A DNA stretch of 64,000 nt. Source: an uncultured cyanobacterium. Its GTDB lineage: Bacteria; Cyanobacteriota; Cyanobacteriia; Thermostichales; Thermostichaceae. Both the position numbers and the translations under genes were made by a program. Position 1 is the first letter of the stretch. Each line of letters begins with the position of its first letter. Under the pieces are notes generated by a model. That model ran no database searches, was not told the origin of the DNA, and saw only the letters and a list, made by a program, of their open reading frames with translations. Positions 1-9,775 of the stretch are shown one piece after another. The DNA is taken from the NCBI GenBank assembly GCA_937944885.1, contig CALFBB010000012.1, positions 47,506-111,505 of the forward strand. The letters run 5' to 3'.

Positions 1-2337
1 TAGACCGGAAAGCGCCATGTAGAGAGTGCGGGGAATCGGCGTAGCGGTGAGGGTGAGAACATCAACCTGCATTTTAAGAGCCTTAATCTTTTCTTTTTGG
101 TTGACACCAAAGCGCTGTTCCTCATCAATCACCAGCAGACCGAGATCCCGAAACTGAACGTCTTTACCTAACAACTGATGGGTGCCTACTACCACATCTA
201 GTTCACCACTTTTGAGACGAGATAAGATCTCTTTTTTCTCTTCATCGCTGCGAAAACGATTCAGTAAACCTACTTGAATAGGGTAGGGAGCAAATCGTTC
301 TTTTAAGGTGTGATAATGTTGCTGGGTTAAAATGGTGGTTGGAGCTAGAAGTGCAACTTGTTTCCCTGCATTTACAGCTTTGAAGATGGCACGGATAGCC
401 ACCTCTGTTTTCCCAAAGCCGACATCCCCACATAGCAATCGATCCATGGGGCGAGGAGATTCCATATCCCGTTTGATTTCTTGTATAGAACGAATTTGAT
501 CAGGGGTGAGGGGGTAGGGAAAGGAATCTTCCATCTCCTGTTGCCAAGGAGAATCGGTGGGAAAAGCAAAACCTATTTGTTCGGCCCGCTTGGCATAGAG
601 TTCTAGTAGATCGAAGGCAACTTTTTGAATGCTTTTTTTTACCTTTTGCTTGGTCTTTTCCCAGGCGCTCCCAGACATTTTGTTTAAGGTGGGAGGGGTA
701 TCACTACCGGCACGGTAACGGGAAAGAGCATTCACCTGGTCAGCAGCTACTCTGAGGAGACCATCGCTATATTGAATGACCAGATATTCACGGGTTTCGT
801 TGCTAATGGTCAGGCTTTCCAGCTTGAGGAACTTGCCTATGCCATGGGCTTTGTGGACCACAAAATCCCCCGGTTGCAACAGATTGGGATCCACCTGGCG
901 GGAACTGGCTTGGCGGCGCTTGCGTACGTAGGTGGGGGTGGCAAGGCTGTGCTGGCCGAAAAACTCGCGGTCGGTGAGCAACACCAAGCGCAAGGTGGGC
1001 AGAATAAAGCCCTCTAGCTCGGCCAGGCCGGAATACTTGAGGGCAATGGGAGTGTGGGATTCGATTTGTCGATCTATGGCCGGAAAATCTTTAGGGTTGG
1101 GGATGTACTGGGCGGGGCAATCGTGTTCCTGAAGTAGGGCAACGGCCCGGGAGGGCTGGGCGGAAACAATCCACACCTGCAGCTGTTGCTTACGGTGTTC
1201 GCGGATGGTTTTGGCCAGGGATCCAAATTGGTGGGGAATGGCCGAAACGGCTCGCCCTTTGAGATCCAAGGCTGATGAGCCGGGACCATTGGCGCTGGGA
1301 GCAGAAAAGGATCTGACGGCCAAGCAGGCAAAGGGGAGCCCATGTTCTGGGCTCAGATCAAAGGGACGGTGGAAGGGAAGAATGGCAGGTTCTGTGGCTT
1401 GGGCCAGTTGCCATTGCTCCTGGGCATGGTAGAGCCATTGCTGTCTGTGGGCCTGGCAGTGCTCCGGTTCGTCAATCAAAATCAGGGTATTGGGATCCAG
1501 GTAGCTGAGCAGGTTGGCAGGTGGATCGTAGAGGAAGCATAAAAACCGCTGCAGACCTTGCGGTGGATGGGCTGGGTCACTCAACTGAGCTTGGAGGGTT
1601 GCGGAGAGCCGGTCGGCTTTGGCCTCTAGGGCAGGGCGGAGGATAGGGCCATAGCCGGTGGGGGTGAGCCAAACGGAGGGGATTGCGTCCTGGGAGCGCT
1701 GGCTAACGGGGTCAAATTCCCGTAGTTTTTCCAGTTCATCCCCAAACCACTCTAGGCGGACTGGCCATTCGCAGGCGACCGGAAACACATCGAGGATATC
1801 CCCCCGTTGGCTCCACTGCCCCTCACTTTCTACGAGGTTGACCCGTTCGTAGCCCAGGCGGGTTAGGTGTTGTCCTAGGTGTTTGGGGGAGAGGTTCATC
1901 CCCACTTGCAGCCGCAGACAAAAGTTGCCAAAAACCTCGGGGGGGGGAAGGTGGGGTTGCAAAGCCCGCTCGGTTGAGACCCAGGCAACACCTTTTTTGC
2001 CCTGCAGGCAATCGGCCAAGACTTGAAATTGTCCCCACACCAACTCCGGTTCTAGATCAAAAGACTCATAAGGGGAGGCTTCGGAGGTAGGGTAAAAGTG
2101 CACGGTGTCCCAACCCATGCCTTCCAGTTGGGCAGTCCAGCGACCGGCTTCTTCTAAAGTAGCGGTGATAACCAAGAGGGAGCGCTGCTGTTGTTGGGCT
2201 AAGGCGGAAGCCACTAAACCTTTGGGGATCCGCCCCAAACCCTGAACTTCTGCCCACTGTCGGGATCCCAGTTGTGCTGAAAGATCCTGAATTAGGCTGG
2301 ATTGAGCCAGGAAGCGTACCAATGGGATAAAAGACAT
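1..2337 (-). CDS. mfd: Transcription-repair coupling factor Mfd (3' part outside window)
   Basis: The reading frame runs without a stop off the left edge, giving the first 779 residues of a protein that is usually about 1150 long. Mfd is an ATP-driven translocase that removes stalled RNA polymerase at DNA lesions and recruits UvrA. The N-terminal UvrB-like region comes first. A CarD-like RNA-polymerase-binding segment follows ([17 protein letters not shown]). Then come the helicase motifs: Walker A GDVGFGKT near residue 640, the DEEQ box (DEEQRFGV) at residues 738-741, and [10 protein letters not shown] just before the edge. I chose the ATG at 2337 because a GAGG lies six bases upstream; a second in-frame ATG at 2343 would leave no spacing. 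Missing here are the last translocase motifs and the C-terminal UvrA-inhibitory domain. Confidence 0.96.
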   Translation of the reverse strand, partial: MSFIPLVRFLAQSSLIQDLSAQLGSRQWAEVQGLGRIPKGLVASALAQQQQRSLLVITATLEEAGRWTAQLEGMGWDTVHFYPTSEASPYESFDLEPELVWGQFQVLADCLQGKKGVAWVSTERALQPHLPPPEVFGNFCLRLQVGMNLSPKHLGQHLTRLGYERVNLVESEGQWSQRGDILDVFPVACEWPVRLEWFGDELEKLREFDPVSQRSQDAIPSVWLTPTGYGPILRPALEAKADRLSATLQAQLSDPAHPPQGLQRFLCFLYDPPANLLSYLDPNTLILIDEPEHCQAHRQQWLYHAQEQWQLAQATEPAILPFHRPFDLSPEHGLPFACLAVRSFSAPSANGPGSSALDLKGRAVSAIPHQFGSLAKTIREHRKQQLQVWIVSAQPSRAVALLQEHDCPAQYIPNPKDFPAIDRQIESHTPIALKYSGLAELEGFILPTLRLVLLTDREFFGQHSLATPTYVRKRRQASSRQVDPNLLQPGDFVVHKAHGIGKFLKLESLTISNETREYLVIQYSDGLLRVAADQVNALSRYRAGSDTPPTLNKMSGSAWEKTKQKVKKSIQKVAFDLLELYAKRAEQIGFAFPTDSPWQQEMEDSFPYPLTPDQIRSIQEIKRDMESPRPMDRLLCGDVGFGKTEVAIRAIFKAVNAGKQVALLAPTTILTQQHYHTLKERFAPYPIQVGLLNRFRSDEEKKEILSRLKSGELDVVVGTHQLLGKDVQFRDLGLLVIDEEQRFGVNQKEKIKALKMQVDVLTLTATPIPRTLYMALSGL

Positions 2338-2414
2338 TTTCATCCTCAAGTGCAAAAGTGGATCCCTGAGCAGGGATCCCAATTTTGGCAGGCCGGGCGG
2401 CGGATCAGCAGCAG

Positions 2415-2696
2415 CTAGCCCGGGATGCTGTCGCTGACGCCAGGCAGGGTACAGGGCGTGATGAGGGCTTCTAGCTCCTCTGTGGAGGGCGCGCTCTCCC
2501 AGAACTGAGCCAAGTGCTGTAGGCTGACAAAGCCCAACTGCCACAGGATCAAGGCCAGGGGGCCGCGCTGTCGCTGCTGGAGCTTTAGGGCTAGGGCCAG
2601 CTGTTTGGGCTGCAGGATACGTTGCTGCTGGACGAACTGGCAAAACTGCCGATCCGATTGGCTGAGTGCTAGCAAATCAGGCGCGGTCGATTCCAT
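2415..2696 (-). CDS. DUF2949 family small protein
   Basis: The product has 93 residues. The core reads [19 protein letters not shown], the pattern I associate with DUF2949, a short family of unknown function seen in cyanobacteria. It is preceded by a helical, glutamine-rich N-terminus, and the last 20 residues are low complexity. No signal peptide or membrane segment is visible. It lies 78 bases upstream of mfd on the same strand, so the two may be co-transcribed. No good ribosome binding site is visible at the ATG. The family assignment is from memory of the core motif. Confidence 0.72.
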   Translation of the reverse strand: MESTAPDLLALSQSDRQFCQFVQQQRILQPKQLALALKLQQRQRGPLALILWQLGFVSLQHLAQFWESAPSTEELEALITPCTLPGVSDSIPG

Positions 2697-2829
2697 GGGT
2701 CTGGCTTCGAAAACGAAGCAGAGTTTTCATCGGTTCTTTCCAGGGTATGTGCCAGTTTAAAGTAGGCCCAAGGCAGGTGAGGGCACAGGCTACTGTGGTT
2801 TGTAGCATATTCTACTGAAGCTTGAGGAT

Positions 2830-3615
2830 TTACCCCCAGGGGTCATCGGCGAAGGGACTGTCTGACCAGTAGCCTTTTTGCGGCTGGGGAGGTGGCGTGT
2901 AGATGGGGGCGGGGGGTGGGGGAGTGGGTATGGGGGTAGGCTTCTCCATGTCTTCTACACGGGGCAGATCGGCGGGTTTGGGTTCGACACCGAGGCTCCT
3001 GAGTTTGGCTTGGGTTTCTTGGACTTGGGCGTTGAGTTCCTCAAGGTAGGCGCGGTAATGGTTGGCAGCTTCTAAGTACTGTTTGGCTTTTTTTTCGTTG
3101 TCAAGGACAACCTGTTCTAGCTCTTTGGTGCGAACAGTGTAATCTGCTTCTTTGTTGGTTAGATTTTCGATAGCTTGGTTAAGAACGGCGCGACGGCGTT
3201 CTAGCTGGGCCACGATTTCTGCCAACTGCCGCTCTCTCTCACTGAGACTGCGCTCCCGATTTTGGGTTTGCTCCAGTTGGAAGCTAGCTTGGCTGAGCTG
3301 CTCTCGTAAGTACATAACTTGGGGTTCGGTCTCGTTGCGCTCCTGTTGCAACTCAAAGACGCGCGCCTCCAGGTTGTCTTTCTCCTGTTGTAAGACTTCT
3401 CGCTCATTGAGCAGACGAGTGTAGAGCTGGTTAATGAAATCCACCTCCATCACCACCTGACTGAGTTCGGTGGCGTATTCCCCTACCATGGCCAGCTCCC
3501 GAGCTAGGTTCTGGGTTTCACTGGTGGTCTGCTCGGCAAAAAATTGCGGGAGTTGGGTAGTTTCTCTGAGGCGTTGGGCGAACTGTTTGAAGCGGAAAGA
3601 GAAGTTGTTGGCCAT
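2830..3615 (-). CDS. Coiled-coil protein with proline-rich tail, function unknown
   Basis: A 261-residue protein I do not recognise. Residues about 45-205 are almost uninterrupted charged heptads (Glu, Gln, Arg, Leu), so a long coiled coil is likely. Residues about 220-248 are proline-rich (PTPIPTPPPPAPIYTPPP), and the protein ends in an acidic, aromatic tail (SPFADDPWG). No membrane segment or signal peptide is visible, so it is probably cytoplasmic. The architecture suggests a scaffold or filament-like role, but this is inference only. It lies in a run of minus-strand genes with wide gaps on both sides, so it may have its own promoter. Confidence 0.75.
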   Translation of the reverse strand: MANNFSFRFKQFAQRLRETTQLPQFFAEQTTSETQNLARELAMVGEYATELSQVVMEVDFINQLYTRLLNEREVLQQEKDNLEARVFELQQERNETEPQVMYLREQLSQASFQLEQTQNRERSLSERERQLAEIVAQLERRRAVLNQAIENLTNKEADYTVRTKELEQVVLDNEKKAKQYLEAANHYRAYLEELNAQVQETQAKLRSLGVEPKPADLPRVEDMEKPTPIPTPPPPAPIYTPPPQPQKGYWSDSPFADDPWG

Positions 3616-3757
3616 TGCCGGTGTAGTAGCCTCGAAGGTCGGAGGGATGCCAATGGCCAGACATCACAACATCACAACAATGTGTGGTCTGGATCCCATC
3701 TACCATAGCATCGCCAAGGCCCTTTTTTGGGATGGATTTCGGCTAGAGGAGCAGCTC

Positions 3758-4498
3758 TTACCCAGGATCTACAGGGTTTTCCGAAGGGATCCCAGGGCTG
3801 AAGGGAGTGGCCGATTCAGAGGCTGAGGGAATGGAATCGGTAGGTGGGCTAGAAATGGAACCTGTCTCGGCTAAAGCCAGTTCAGGTTCTGGGTTAGGGA
3901 GAGAAAGCCACTTGCGCACCTCCTGCAACAGTTGAGGGCGCTGGCTACCGACGACAGAAAACCGGCTTTCTACCTGCTCGGAAGGAACCGGCTCAATTTG
4001 AGCTAATTCCGGTTCACTCAACAGGAGCACACGCGCCACTGCCACAGGGACTTGCAAAAACAAGTTGGCCCCCCAAAAGCCAAAAGCAGCGATGGCCAAA
4101 CCGGCAATGCGGGTGCCTGTGCCGGGGGTAAGGGCTGCAAACAGGGGGGCAATGTCGTAGAGGCGTTCCCCCACCTCCAGCATCAAGATTGCCGTCAAAA
4201 CGGTAAGAATTTTCTGCTCAGGGCTCAGGAAAGCAGCCAAAATCCGCCGCTGCTCCAGGGTGAGATCCTGAGGAGGGACAGCCACCACCAGTAGACTGAA
4301 GATGTTGAAGGGTTTGCGCCACTGCATCACAAAGGTTGGCACAATGCCGGCAACTGCAACCAGCGCCTGCTCTACGCCAACTGGGAAAAGGGGATCCCCT
4401 GTGGCCAGGCCAACTAGGGTCAAGCCAATCCAAAGGGGAAAGACAAGGATCCCGGCGGCATGGATCCAGAGAAAAGGTTCCTGCCAGTGTTTGCGCAT
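3758..4498 (-). CDS. Low-complexity-tail integral membrane protein
   Basis: The 246-residue product begins with an FLWIHAAGI segment. About four hydrophobic segments follow within the first 160 residues, separated by a conserved-looking stretch (PPQDLTLEQRRILAAF). The last 45 residues are Ser/Pro/Glu-rich and of low complexity. This layout matches the cyanobacterial family named 'low-complexity tail membrane protein'; its function is unknown. The RRIL-xx-F region lies between two membrane segments, so it probably faces a soluble side. Start is the ATG at 4498. No enzymatic motif is visible. Confidence 0.78.
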   Translation of the reverse strand: MRKHWQEPFLWIHAAGILVFPLWIGLTLVGLATGDPLFPVGVEQALVAVAGIVPTFVMQWRKPFNIFSLLVVAVPPQDLTLEQRRILAAFLSPEQKILTVLTAILMLEVGERLYDIAPLFAALTPGTGTRIAGLAIAAFGFWGANLFLQVPVAVARVLLLSEPELAQIEPVPSEQVESRFSVVGSQRPQLLQEVRKWLSLPNPEPELALAETGSISSPPTDSIPSASESATPFSPGIPSENPVDPG

Positions 4499-4536
4499 GG
4501 TTCAGGGTTTCCGGCAAAGGTGGGCACGAGGGGGAC

Positions 4537-4770
4537 CTAGGAGCGGCTTTTGGACTTATCTACCACTTCCAGTTCACTCAAGCGGAAGCTAACCAGTTTA
4601 TCCCAGTTGCCCCCTTCAAATAGAACAGCAGCATGGTCATCAGTGATGCGCTGGACTTGTCCCTCAAAAAGATAGTACGTGTCGTTGGGGTTGATGACCC
4701 GCACAGCAACTCCGGGGTAGATTGGGGGTTCTGTCATCAACAGAGATGGGTTAGGGGTAGTTGTGTTCAT
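4537..4770 (-). CDS. ndhS: NDH-1 subunit S (ferredoxin-side subunit)
   Basis: The 77-residue product carries the NdhS core: [20 protein letters not shown] followed by [13 protein letters not shown] and a FRLSELE end. NdhS is a small SH3-like peripheral subunit of the cyanobacterial NDH-1 complex. It sits near the ferredoxin-binding site and supports cyclic electron flow and respiration. The ATG at 4770 has a GGAG seven bases upstream. The N-terminal 17 residues are variable. The downstream gene on the same strand is the low-complexity-tail membrane protein, 38 bases away, so the two could share a transcript. No other ndh gene is visible here, which is usual because ndhS is normally unlinked. 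Confidence 0.88.
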   Translation of the reverse strand: MNTTTPNPSLLMTEPPIYPGVAVRVINPNDTYYLFEGQVQRITDDHAAVLFEGGNWDKLVSFRLSELEVVDKSKSRS

Positions 4771-5605
4771 GGTTACTCTCCGTATCTATATCTTCGATAG
4801 CCCTGTTCTCTCATTATGAAGGAAAGACCCTCCCCCAATATGGGACGTTCTCTCCCGCTCGGCCCTGGCAGGCTGTAGACGGAAGCTTCCTAGAATCGCC
4901 TCTTGCAGTTGCTGCTTCAACGGACGGGTAACCCAAGCTCCTCCACAGCCGGAAAGCGGTTCTTCTATCGCCCTTAATCCACGTTCAGGAAGTGGACAAA
5001 AAGCAAGGCTGCACCGGTCAATCGGGCAATGAGTTAAGGAGTTGCCGTTAACCCATCCCGCCTTTGGCCTAGGCAGTAGGTTCAATGCTGGCGCAGCAAT
5101 TCCAACCCCTCAGACATGAGAGCAACTTGAGCATCGCTGGGCAGGATTCGCTACTCGTGGGTAATAATCCTTGAGAGATTCTAGCGCTTGGCGCATGAAC
5201 TTCTTTTTGTTGCCGAAAAGCGTTGGGCACTTGAGCAGCAGACCTGTCCAAGACTGTGAGACTCATCTAACCCCTTCGCCCCCATTCCGCCAAGCTGCAC
5301 TGTGGCGGGAGTCCCTTGGAGGTCTTGATGGCCTTCTCTGTTCACAGGTGGCTTTGAGGGAGGGGGACCTCGGTGCGCTTTTGCCTTGCGTTGGGTCAGC
5401 TTTAATTTCTATCTATCTATCTATCATTCTGAGCTTTTGGTTGGGTTGATCTCTCCGGCCTTGCGGGGCAGGATGTCAGTCTGTTGGTCTTGAGTGTCTA
5501 TGTTAAAGACCCAGGCAGGCTCTGTATAGTAGCAAATAATGCTTCCTCTTCATTCTGCGCGGCGGCTTTGCTCAACAGCTTCTTAGCAGCTGAGGTATCT
5601 GTGGG
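4771..5605. other. 835-base divergent intergenic region, no supported gene
   Basis: The region separates ndhS (leftward) from the FHA gene (rightward) and should hold both promoters. Open frames on the minus strand at 4786-5085 and about 5114-5264 have no recognisable domain, no good ribosome binding site and unusual composition, so I do not call them. The only clear structure is the tetranucleotide tract listed separately. The region may be a decayed gene. Confidence 0.5.
5409..5424. repeat. (CTAT)4 tetranucleotide tract
   Basis: Four perfect copies of CTAT lie about 180 bases upstream of the FHA gene. A slippage-prone tract like this could vary in copy number between strains. No functional claim can be made from the sequence. 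Confidence 0.8.
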
Positions 5606-6193
5606 ATGACTACCGAGACCGATTTTCCCGGTTTACGTACCTGGCATGTGTTGGTGATCGATGACGATGAAGGGCGGCGGGCCGTAGCGCTGAATGCAGC
5701 GACCTATTCGATTGGCCGGGATCCCAACAATGCGATTGTGATTCATTCTTCAGCTGTTTCTCGGCAACACGCGCTGCTGCTGCGGCTACCCCAAAAAGGG
5801 GGGCAATACACCTATCGGTTGCTGGATGGGAATATCGAAGGCAAGCGCAGTACCAATGGGATCACAGTCAATGGAGAGAGGTGTTTGAGCCGAGATCTCA
5901 AGGATGGAGACCAGATTCTGCTGGGGGAGCAAGTACCGATTCAGTACTATATTCGCCAGTTGTCTGATGAAGAGTTTCAGCAATACTTGCAATCGGTCAG
6001 CTTTCGCAGTGTGAAGGCGGAGGTGGTGGATCGACGAGCTACCACTATGCAAAGGTTTGATCCGCCCTCAAGCCAGGTGATTTTGCCCAAGGAGGAGATG
6101 ATAGACAACACCAAAGAGGCTATACCCCATGCTCTTTGGCTGCTGATTCAGACCCTATGGCGACGCCTGGGACAGAGCAAAGGCAAGCGGTAA
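5606..6193 (+). CDS. FHA-domain protein (195 residues)
   Basis: FHA domains bind phosphothreonine peptides. The diagnostic features are all present: YSIGRDPNNAIVI, then SAVSRQHALLL, then STNGITVNG and an LKDGDQILLGE strand, at residues about 30-120. The C-terminal 70 residues are without recognisable domain and end very basic (GQSKGKR). The start is the ATG at 5606 with a GAGG about 12 bases upstream. A second FHA protein with closely similar motif spacing is encoded at 15690-16100, so the two are probably paralogues. A partner kinase is not visible in the window. The gene is convergent with the antiporter gene, 19 bases away. Confidence 0.9.
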   Translation: MTTETDFPGLRTWHVLVIDDDEGRRAVALNAATYSIGRDPNNAIVIHSSAVSRQHALLLRLPQKGGQYTYRLLDGNIEGKRSTNGITVNGERCLSRDLKDGDQILLGEQVPIQYYIRQLSDEEFQQYLQSVSFRSVKAEVVDRRATTMQRFDPPSSQVILPKEEMIDNTKEAIPHALWLLIQTLWRRLGQSKGKR

Positions 6194-6212
6194 CTGCCGG
6201 ATTGATCTGGAG

Positions 6213-7724
6213 CTATCCTTCGGGAATACTGACCCGATCCACTTCGGCGGTATTGGTGGGGATCCCGTCACAGGTACTTTGGCTGCTTTCTTGGTCTTGT
6301 TCAATTACATCGGTTTGTAGATCCTGCAGGGAGGGGATTTCTTCTGCCGGAGTTGCGGATCCCACCAGTACCGTGCGCAGCCATAGGGGAGCCACAAAGG
6401 TGGTGGCAATGACCATGACGATGAGGCTGACATCGAGAGCATCGGAGAGCACACCGCTGGCGGTCCCCACACCAGCAAAGACCAAGCCCACTTCTCCGCG
6501 CGGGATCATGCCTACCCCAACGGCATAGCGGTTGATGCCCGGTTTGCCAAACGCCCCTAAGCCCGCGGCCAGTTTCCCGACAATGGCCACGCCAATTAAG
6601 AAGACAGCGATAATCAAACCTTCGCGGTTAGCAGGAATGGCAGGGTTGAGAACGGCCAGATTGGTTTTGGCACCCACACAGACAAAGAAGATTGGGACAA
6701 GCAGATCGGAGATGGGTTTGATCTGCTCCTCTAGCTCCTGACGTTTGTCGGTTTCCCCCAGGATCAACCCGGCGGCAAAGGCACCCAAGATGGCTTCTAG
6801 ATGAATGACCTGCCCAACGTAAGCCAAGGCAAAGGCGAGGACAAGGGCTGGTAGGAGGGGGTTGCCGCGGGTCTTGAGGTTGTTGAGGAGGGCAACGAAG
6901 TAGGAGCTGAGTAGACGCCCCAAAACAATCGAGCCGACCAAAAAGGTGACGGCGCTGAGGAGGATGATGCCGATATCGGTGAGGTTCACTTCGCCGGTTT
7001 TGGCTAAACCCGCAACCACCGCCAAGATGACGATGCCGAGGATATCATCCAAGACGGCTGCGCCGATGATCACCTGTCCTTCTGAGGAGGTGAGTTTTTG
7101 CAGCTCGGCCAAAACACGAGCAGTGATGCCGATGCTGGTTGCAGTCAGGGCAGCTCCAGCAAAGACGGCGGGGACAACGGGCACCTGAAAGAGGTAGAGC
7201 AAGCCGAGGGTACCGGCCAGAAAAGGAACAGCAACACCGATGATGGCTACGGCTGCCGCTTGCGGTCCGACGCGCAACAGTTCGCTCAAGTCCGATTCCA
7301 GGCCAATTTCAAACAGGAGGATAATCACCCCAATTTCAGAGAGGATATCGATGATCTCGCTTTGGGCGGAGAATACCTCCGTTAAGGATCCCTCGGTCAG
7401 CCCGGCAGTAGCTTGCAAAAACTGCATCAGGGTAGAGGAATGGGCCAAGGCTTGTAGTTCTTCGCCGGACACCTGTCCTTCTCGGAAAACCAATAGCCCC
7501 AGCACGGAAGCGCCCACCACGACACCACCGAGCAACTCACCCAGCACCGGGGGAAAACGGAGGCGAACGGCTATTTCTCCGGCAATACGGCTGGCCAGGT
7601 AGATCACGACCAAAGCCATGAGTACTGCAACTAGGATTAGGGGGGAAAGATTGGCCGTGACTTCCGGATCAACCGGTGGATCAAGGGGGGCAACGGATTC
7701 TACAGCAAGCAACAGTGGGTTCAT
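6213..7724 (-). CDS. nhaS3: CPA2-type Na+(K+)/H+ antiporter, NhaS3-like
   Basis: A 503-residue polytopic membrane protein of the Kef/NapA type. Visible hallmarks are FPPVLGELLGGVVVG in an early helix, then LLFEIGLES. The ion-binding region is GAALTATSIG followed by AAVLDDILGI, which carries the paired acidic residues expected of electroneutral or electrogenic CPA2 carriers. About 12 to 13 membrane segments are apparent. The similarity I recognise is to cyanobacterial NhaS3, a thylakoid or plasma-membrane antiporter in Synechocystis. I chose the ATG at 7724 (MNPLLLAVES), which opens the hydrophobic N-terminus; a TTG at 7742 is possible. The last 45 residues are hydrophilic and acidic. The exact orthology is inference. 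Confidence 0.88.
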   Translation of the reverse strand: MNPLLLAVESVAPLDPPVDPEVTANLSPLILVAVLMALVVIYLASRIAGEIAVRLRFPPVLGELLGGVVVGASVLGLLVFREGQVSGEELQALAHSSTLMQFLQATAGLTEGSLTEVFSAQSEIIDILSEIGVIILLFEIGLESDLSELLRVGPQAAAVAIIGVAVPFLAGTLGLLYLFQVPVVPAVFAGAALTATSIGITARVLAELQKLTSSEGQVIIGAAVLDDILGIVILAVVAGLAKTGEVNLTDIGIILLSAVTFLVGSIVLGRLLSSYFVALLNNLKTRGNPLLPALVLAFALAYVGQVIHLEAILGAFAAGLILGETDKRQELEEQIKPISDLLVPIFFVCVGAKTNLAVLNPAIPANREGLIIAVFLIGVAIVGKLAAGLGAFGKPGINRYAVGVGMIPRGEVGLVFAGVGTASGVLSDALDVSLIVMVIATTFVAPLWLRTVLVGSATPAEEIPSLQDLQTDVIEQDQESSQSTCDGIPTNTAEVDRVSIPEG

Positions 7725-8383
7725 GTAGCAATTGAACAGCAAGATCTCAACCTCAAATGAACAGCTTGGGGGTTTCTGCTAACTCAAACAAGATGGGAAT
7801 GTAGGGATCCCTTCTCTTTCTGCTAGAAGACTGTCACAAAAGCTAACCTCCCCTGGGATCTGTCGGCAACGCTCAAATCCGTACTCTTAGTCGACAACGT
7901 CTATCCTGGTTAAGCAAGAATGCCCTTTTACAGGGGATCCGTTACGCCCAGAGTATTCATGGGTTATGCCCGACGGAAGGGTCCTATCGGGATCCGGTCA
8001 AGCTTTTGAAATGAAGCTCTTAGGCGGTTTGGCTGCAACAGTGCTTGTATCGTTGTGAAAGTTTGGAAGGGTGCTCGGGTGTGTTCCCTGTGCTGGACGT
8101 TTGGGGAATGGACTGTCAACTCTGGGTGAAAGCTTTTCGCAATTCAATCTCTAAGTAACCTAAGAACCCAATCTCAGTAACCGTGGCTTGACAGAGCTCC
8201 TTTTGCTGAGGGTAGGGAGAATACCCCGGCAGAGGATTTTCAGGGATCCCTGAGTCATCCAGACTGCCATGGGTTCATTGATACTCCAGATAATTATCAC
8301 TTATCTGGAGTATAAAGCTTTTTTCTCTGTCTCCACCCTGCAGCTGCTAGTCGATAATCAGTTCAGAGTTAGCCCCTATTGGA
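7725..8383. other. 659-base divergent intergenic region with a 13-bp inverted repeat
   Basis: The region separates the leftward antiporter gene from the rightward rca gene. No open frame has coding character. The notable element is the inverted repeat at 8281-8313, listed separately. A TTGACA at 8188 has no convincing -10 at the right distance. Confidence 0.5.
8281..8313. promoter_or_regulatory. Perfect 13-bp inverted repeat upstream of rca
   Basis: ATACTCCAGATAA at 8281-8293 is mirrored by TTATCTGGAGTAT at 8301-8313 with a seven-base spacer. The element lies 70 bases before the rca start. It could be an operator for a dimeric regulator or an RNA hairpin in the leader; a short T-rich stretch (AAGCTTTTTTC) follows, so a leader attenuator is also possible. 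The sequence alone cannot separate these options. Confidence 0.6.
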
Positions 8384-9625
8384 ATGAGCTACTACATCGC
8401 CCCTAGCTTCTTGAAAGCCGTTGCCCTTCACCTCGTCAAAAACCATCTTGATCTACCCAATGTGCAGGTGCCCCTGATCCTCGGCATCCACGGACGCAAA
8501 GGGGAGGGCAAAACCTTCCAGTGCAACCTAATCTTTGAGCGCATGAAAGTTCAGGCCATCCATATTTCCGGTGGAGAGTTAGAAAGTCCCGATGCCGGGG
8601 ATCCCGCCCGCATGATTCGCCTGCGCTACCGAGAAGCAGGTGAACATATCCGCAAATTTGGCCAAATGGCCACCCTCATGATCAACGACCTAGATGCCGG
8701 CGCCGGTCGGATGAACGCCATGACCCAGTACACCGTCAACACCCAGCTGGTCAGTGCCACCCTCATGAACATTGCCGACAACCCCACCAATGTGCAACTT
8801 CCGGGTAGCTACGATCCCAAGCCTCTGCCGCGTGTGCCGATCCTTGTTACCGGCAATGACTTTTCCATCCTCTACGCCCCTCTGATTCGGGATGGCCGCA
8901 TGACAAAGTTTTACTGGAATCCCAGCCGCACCGACCGCATCAACATCGTGCAAGGTATTTTCCAACCGGATGGGCTGTCTGCTGACCAAATTGAGCGCTT
9001 GGTTGACACCTTTCCCGAACAAGCCATCGACTTCTTTGGAGCCCTGCGTTCACAGATCTACGATGAACAGGTGTGGCAATTTGTGCAACAGGTGGGTCTA
9101 GAAGCCGTTTCCTTCCGCTTGCTCAAAAGCAAAGAGGGCGCACCCCGCTTCTCCCCTCCCCGCTTTTCTCTAGAGGAGCTCATTCATCTAGGCGAGCAGC
9201 TGAGGGAACAACAAAAGCAAGTGGAAGCCCGTCGACTCTCCGAAGAGTATCTCGGCCTTCAGCGACCCATAGCTCAAGAGTATCCCCACCCCTCTACTTC
9301 CCCTCCGCTCTCAGCGGCAGCCCCACCTCCCTCTTCCAATCATTCCTTCCCTCAGCCAAATCCTCAGTTGCCCCCAGAGGTAGCCGGTCACATTCGTCAG
9401 ATTCTCTCCCAAGGCTATGAAATTCAAGTTGAACACGTAGACAAGCGCCGCTACCGCGTCAATTCCTGGCAAAGTTGCGGAGCTGCCCATCTGAAAGAAT
9501 GGTCTCAAGCCTGTGCCGCAGTGGAGCAGTGCCTAAACGCCTTCCCAGGAGAGTATGTCCGACTGGTAGGGGTGGATCCCGGCAAAAAACAACGCGTAGT
9601 CGAGACCATCATTCAGCGTCCCTAA
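8384..9625 (+). CDS. rca: Rubisco activase with C-terminal RbcS-like (SSUL) domain
   Basis: This 413-residue AAA+ protein removes inhibitory sugar phosphates from Rubisco using ATP. Walker A lies at residues 34-44 (GIHGRKGEGKT) and Walker B near 98-103 (LMINDLD). Residues 1-290 form the AAA+ core. A Pro/Ser-rich linker of about 40 residues follows. Residues about 328-413 match the Rubisco-small-subunit-like modules of the carboxysome protein CcmM (GYEIQVEHVDKRRYR, then NSWQSCG). Such SSUL-tailed activases are known from other cyanobacteria, where the tail recruits the activase into carboxysomes. Cysteines at 365, 377 and 383 are candidates for redox-controlled disulphides. No rbcL, rbcS or ccm gene is nearby. 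The inverted repeat at 8281-8313 may regulate it. Confidence 0.95.
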   Translation: MSYYIAPSFLKAVALHLVKNHLDLPNVQVPLILGIHGRKGEGKTFQCNLIFERMKVQAIHISGGELESPDAGDPARMIRLRYREAGEHIRKFGQMATLMINDLDAGAGRMNAMTQYTVNTQLVSATLMNIADNPTNVQLPGSYDPKPLPRVPILVTGNDFSILYAPLIRDGRMTKFYWNPSRTDRINIVQGIFQPDGLSADQIERLVDTFPEQAIDFFGALRSQIYDEQVWQFVQQVGLEAVSFRLLKSKEGAPRFSPPRFSLEELIHLGEQLREQQKQVEARRLSEEYLGLQRPIAQEYPHPSTSPPLSAAAPPPSSNHSFPQPNPQLPPEVAGHIRQILSQGYEIQVEHVDKRRYRVNSWQSCGAAHLKEWSQACAAVEQCLNAFPGEYVRLVGVDPGKKQRVVETIIQRP

Positions 9626-9775
9626 CAACCTCTATTCAGCACATCCTCACTCATCGAATGGCAAGGCAAGCAATCAGAACCCCAACACCCCTTGAGTCCC
9701 CCCTCTCAGAGTAGAGGAGCCCCGAAACCAGATGGCACAATGAGAAAATCCCTCCTCTGGATTTAGCCGCTCCTC

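Noticed and set aside
4786..5085. 99-codon open frame on the minus strand in the ndhS-FHA gap
   Set aside because: No domain, no ribosome binding site, cysteine-rich composition; coding status unsupported.
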